This document shows, piece by piece, positions 4,896-7,415 of a stretch of DNA of 7,415 nt. This stretch comes from an uncultured Collinsella sp. Lineage in GTDB: Bacteria; Actinomycetota; Coriobacteriia; Coriobacteriales; Coriobacteriaceae. The notes under the pieces are model-generated. The model saw nothing but the letters and a program-made list of their open reading frames with translations. It was not told the DNA's origin and did no database searches. The stretch spans positions 1 to 7,415 of the forward strand of contig CABVAS010000076.1 of assembly GCA_902496375.1 (NCBI GenBank). The letters are read 5' to 3'. The translations under genes were made by a program, and so were the position numbers. The stretch's first letter is position 1. The number at the start of each line of letters is the position of its first letter.

Positions 4896-5324
4896 TTAGG
4901 CGATGTGGAGAGGGTTGGCGGCGTCGACGGCATCGGGGGCGTCGGAGAGGCCGTCAGGAGCAGCGTCTGCCGGGTCCTCGTCGGGGGCCTCGATCTGTTT
5001 GATCATTACCTCTTGGCCCTGCAGCAAATAGGTCTCGCCGCTACCGCACTGGGGACAGGTCTTGCCGTGCTCGACCGTCGCGTAGTCGCAGCCGCACGCC
5101 TCGCAATGTGTCACGGCCTCGACGGGCTCCACGATAAGCTCCGCGTCCTCGGTGATAGGCTTTTTATCTGCTGCCCAGCGCCAAGCGTCGAGCAGCAAGT
5201 CGGGAACGACGCCCGAGACCTCGCCCAGTAGCAACGTCACGCTCGAAACGCGACGCACGCCATTGGCGCGCGCCACGTTCTCAACATCACGAATAATGTG
5301 ATAAACGATTCCCAATTCATGCAA
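4896..5324 (-). CDS. hypA: HypA hydrogenase nickel-incorporation protein
   Basis: HypA is the cytoplasmic nickel chaperone that, with HypB, delivers Ni to the large subunit of [NiFe]-hydrogenases. The 142-residue protein begins MHELGI, where His2 and its neighbours form the Ni site. It carries the zinc site as two CxxC pairs, CEACG and CPQCG (Cys74, Cys77, Cys90, Cys93). After the usual end near residue 111 it has an acidic Ala/Asp/Pro-rich tail of about 30 residues (IEAPDEDPADAAPDG...), longer than typical HypA of about 115. The start is TTG at 5324-5322, with AAAGG 8 nt upstream; it is required to give the conserved Met-His-Glu. An ATG at 5320 is out of frame. No hydrogenase gene is in the window. 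Confidence 0.93.
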   Translation of the reverse strand: MHELGIVYHIIRDVENVARANGVRRVSSVTLLLGEVSGVVPDLLLDAWRWAADKKPITEDAELIVEPVEAVTHCEACGCDYATVEHGKTCPQCGSGETYLLQGQEVMIKQIEAPDEDPADAAPDGLSDAPDAVDAANPLHIA

Positions 5325-5363
5325 GGTAGAAACCTTTCAACAACGGTTGATGCGATGCAAACT

Positions 5364-5405
5364 CAAAGCAAGGGGACGGCGAAATCTAGTCTGCGCCGTC
5401 CCCTT
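5364..5405 (-). terminator. Hairpin between the oxidoreductase gene and hypA
   Basis: A perfect 12-bp stem, AAGGGGACGGCG (5370-5381) with CGCCGTCCCCTT (5394-5405), and a 12-nt loop lie 15 nt past the oxidoreductase stop. Read on the minus strand the tail is GCTTTGAGTTT, only moderately T-rich. It may end or attenuate the oxidoreductase transcript before hypA. The stem shares AAGGGGACGGC with the hairpin at 620-641. Confidence 0.55.
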
Positions 5406-5420
5406 ACCCGCCATGGTTAC

Positions 5421-7415
5421 CTATTTACGACCGAACTTGATTTTGATTGCACGCTTTAAAGCATACTTGCCAAGGCTGGGGAGCTTTTGCTCGTATTTGA
5501 CCATCGTGGAGCACTCAGGGCGGTCGCGATCCAGATGGATGGCGTCAAACGCGCACTTGGTGGTGCACAGGCCGCAGCCGATGCACTTGTTGGGGTCAAC
5601 GATCGAGGCGCCGCAGCCCAGGCAGCGGGCGGTCTCGGCGCGCACCTGCTCCTCGGTAAAGGTCTCGACGTACTCGCTAAACGGCGCGGCCTTCTCGCGT
5701 TCGCGGTCCACATGCGCAACCTCGCGGCTCGCGTTGTCGTAGCTCTCGATCACGACATCGTCGCGGTCGAGCGCGGTGTAGCGGCGCTGGTTGCGGCCGA
5801 TGGTGAGCGTGGAGCCCGGCTGCACAAAGCGATGGATGGACACGGCGGCCTCGTGACCGGCGGCGATGGCATCGATGGCAAAGCTCGGACCGGTATAGAC
5901 GTCGCCGCCCACAAAGATGTCGGGTTCGGCGGTCTGGTAGGTCTGGGGATCGGCAAGGGCGCCCTGACCACGGCCAAGCTCCACCTTGGAGCCAGCTAGC
6001 AGGTCGCCCCACACGATGGACTGGCCAATCGACATGACCACGCGGTCGGCATCGACGCGGCGCAGGTCGTTCTCGTCGTACTCGGGCGCAAAACGGCCCT
6101 CGTCATCGTAGACGCGCGTGCAGCGCTTAAAGGTGATGCCGCACACACGGCCGGCCTCGTCCAGATGGACCTCCTTGGGGCCCCAACCGCAACTGATGTG
6201 CGCGCCGTCCTCAACGGCCTCGCGACGCTCCTCCTCGCTGGCGGGCATCTGCGCCTCGCTCTCCAGGCAGAACATCTCAACATGCTCAGAGCCCAGACGG
6301 CAGGCGTTGCGGGCAACGTCGATGGCCACGTTGCCGCCGCCCACCACAATGGTGCGGCCGGACAGGGAATCGATCTTGCCGCTGTTAACCTCGCGAAGGA
6401 AGTCGACGGCCACGGTCACGTCCTCGGCATCCTCACCCGGAATGCCGGCAAGGCGGCCGCCCTGGCAGCCAATGGCAACGTAGAAGGCCTTGAAGCCCTG
6501 CGCGCGCAGCTCGTCGAGCGTCACGTCTCGACCGACTTCCACGCCATAGCGGAACTCGGCACCCATCAGGCGAATGACCTCGACCTCGGCCTCAATGACG
6601 TCCTTCTGCAGCTTAAAGCTGGGAATGCCGTAGGTGAGCATGCCGCCCGGGCGCTCGTTTTTCTCGAACACGACGGGCTTGTAGCCCTTCTCGGCCAGAT
6701 AGAAGGCGCAGGACAGGCCGGCCGGACCGGCACCGATGATGGCGATCTTCTGGTCGAAGCCGCCGGCACGCGTCGGGGTCACCACAGGTGGGACATAGCG
6801 GGTCGCGGCATCCAGATCGCGCTGGGCGATAAACTTCTTGACCTCGTCGATAGCCACGGCGGCGTCCACACGGCCGCGGGTGCAGGCGTCCTCGCAGCGG
6901 CGGTTACACACACGGCCGCAGATAGCGGGCAGCGGGTTCTCGCGCTTGATGAGTGCCAGGGCCTCGTCATAGCGACCCTGAGCCGCGAGCTTCAAATAGC
7001 CCTGAACGGCAACATGCGCGGGGCAGGCCGTCTTGCAGGGAGCGGTGCCGGACTCATGCGTCTCGATGCGGTTGTCGTTGCGGTAGTTGGGCGACCACTT
7101 GGTGTGATCCCACTTGGTGGCATCGGGCAGCTCCTGGCGCGGATACTCGGGCACCTGTCCGCCCGCCTTTTTGCTGCAGAGCTTCTGGCCCAGCTTGGCG
7201 GCGCCTGCCGGACACACCTCAACGCAGCGACCGCAGGCCACGCACTTGTCCTTCTCGACCTTGGCGACATAAGCCGAGCGCGACAGGTTGGGCGTGTTGA
7301 ACAGCTGCGAGGTGCGCAGGGCATAGCACACGTTGACGTTGCAGTTGCAGATGGCGAAGATCTTGTTCTCGCCGTCAATGTTGGTGATCTGGTGCACAAA
7401 GCCGTTGTCCTCGGC
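5421..7415 (-). CDS. FAD-dependent NAD(P)H oxidoreductase with multiple Fe-S domains (partial, 5' end outside the window)
   Basis: At least 664 residues run to the window edge. Numbers below count from the internal GTG at 7397, which is not the true start: the frame stays open upstream (AEDNGF, then VHQITNIDG). In order: a Cys-bearing segment AICNCNVNVC (17-24); a ferredoxin motif CVACGRCVEVCP (52-62); and a GltD/dihydropyrimidine-dehydrogenase-type Fe-S helical domain, CKTACPAHVAV and CGRVCNRRCEDAC (121-172). An FAD Rossmann fold IIGAGPAGLSC (221-230), an NAD(P) fold VVGGGNVAID (351-360) and the FAD motif DIFVGGDVYTGPSFAIDAI (493-511) follow. Near the C-terminus are RCLGCG (591-596) and CIGCGLCTTKC (605-615). 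It probably moves electrons between NAD(P)H and ferredoxin-type partners in the cytoplasm; partner and substrate are unknown. hypA lies 96 nt downstream. Confidence 0.9.
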   Translation of the reverse strand, partial: AEDNGFVHQITNIDGENKIFAICNCNVNVCYALRTSQLFNTPNLSRSAYVAKVEKDKCVACGRCVEVCPAGAAKLGQKLCSKKAGGQVPEYPRQELPDATKWDHTKWSPNYRNDNRIETHESGTAPCKTACPAHVAVQGYLKLAAQGRYDEALALIKRENPLPAICGRVCNRRCEDACTRGRVDAAVAIDEVKKFIAQRDLDAATRYVPPVVTPTRAGGFDQKIAIIGAGPAGLSCAFYLAEKGYKPVVFEKNERPGGMLTYGIPSFKLQKDVIEAEVEVIRLMGAEFRYGVEVGRDVTLDELRAQGFKAFYVAIGCQGGRLAGIPGEDAEDVTVAVDFLREVNSGKIDSLSGRTIVVGGGNVAIDVARNACRLGSEHVEMFCLESEAQMPASEEERREAVEDGAHISCGWGPKEVHLDEAGRVCGITFKRCTRVYDDEGRFAPEYDENDLRRVDADRVVMSIGQSIVWGDLLAGSKVELGRGQGALADPQTYQTAEPDIFVGGDVYTGPSFAIDAIAAGHEAAVSIHRFVQPGSTLTIGRNQRRYTALDRDDVVIESYDNASREVAHVDREREKAAPFSEYVETFTEEQVRAETARCLGCGASIVDPNKCIGCGLCTTKCAFDAIHLDRDRPECSTMVKYEQKLPSLGKYALKRAIKIKFGRK

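Noticed and set aside
1..7415. CRISPR array or intact insertion sequence
   Set aside because: No regularly repeated 24-40 bp units with unique spacers and no transposase frame or terminal inverted repeats were seen.

Overview
The window looks like a chromosomal piece of a high-GC, anaerobic, gut-type actinobacterium. A Collinsella-like member of the Coriobacteriia is my best guess. This is inferred from gene content and style: a mannose-family PTS with a fused IIAB and a trailing DUF956 gene, HypA, a large multi-cluster Fe-S flavoprotein, and the N-terminus of an exported protein with a long basic leader. Coding regions are GC-rich, but the stretch from about 155 to 1070 is clearly richer in A/T.

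Layout: (1) 1-154 holds the first 51 codons of an exported-protein gene on the minus strand, cut by the window edge. (2) 155-1046 is a small accessory-looking segment. It has a divergent control region with three copies of an 11-bp motif, an XRE-type regulator (279-527, plus), a run of regularly spaced small palindromes ending in a terminator, an 80-codon open frame with no start codon (708-950) that looks like a decayed gene, and a tRNA-Arg(CCT) gene on the minus strand. (3) 1276-4558 is a minus-strand operon, in transcription order PTS IIAB (manX-like), IIC (manY-like), IID (manZ-like) and DUF956 (manO-like). It has a promoter/leader region upstream, a terminator-like hairpin before DUF956 and a strong terminator after it. 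(4) 4562-4895 is an AT-rich intergenic region with a good -10 box and a duplicated palindromic motif. (5) 4896-5324 is hypA, followed upstream by a large FAD/Fe-S oxidoreductase gene (5421 to beyond the window), both on the minus strand.

Together, the PTS genes encode a complete mannose-class sugar transporter: IIAB passes phosphate from HPr to sugar entering through IIC/IID. HypA points to a Ni enzyme, probably a [NiFe]-hydrogenase, elsewhere in the genome. The oxidoreductase fits anaerobic electron transfer between NAD(P)H and ferredoxin-type carriers.

The transporter and redox genes are of known types. The least explained part is the 155-970 segment: a C-protein-like regulator with its own repeat array, a palindrome ladder and a start-less coding remnant, all next to a tRNA gene. 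It could be the wreck of a restriction-modification or other mobile system, but nothing in the sequence proves that.
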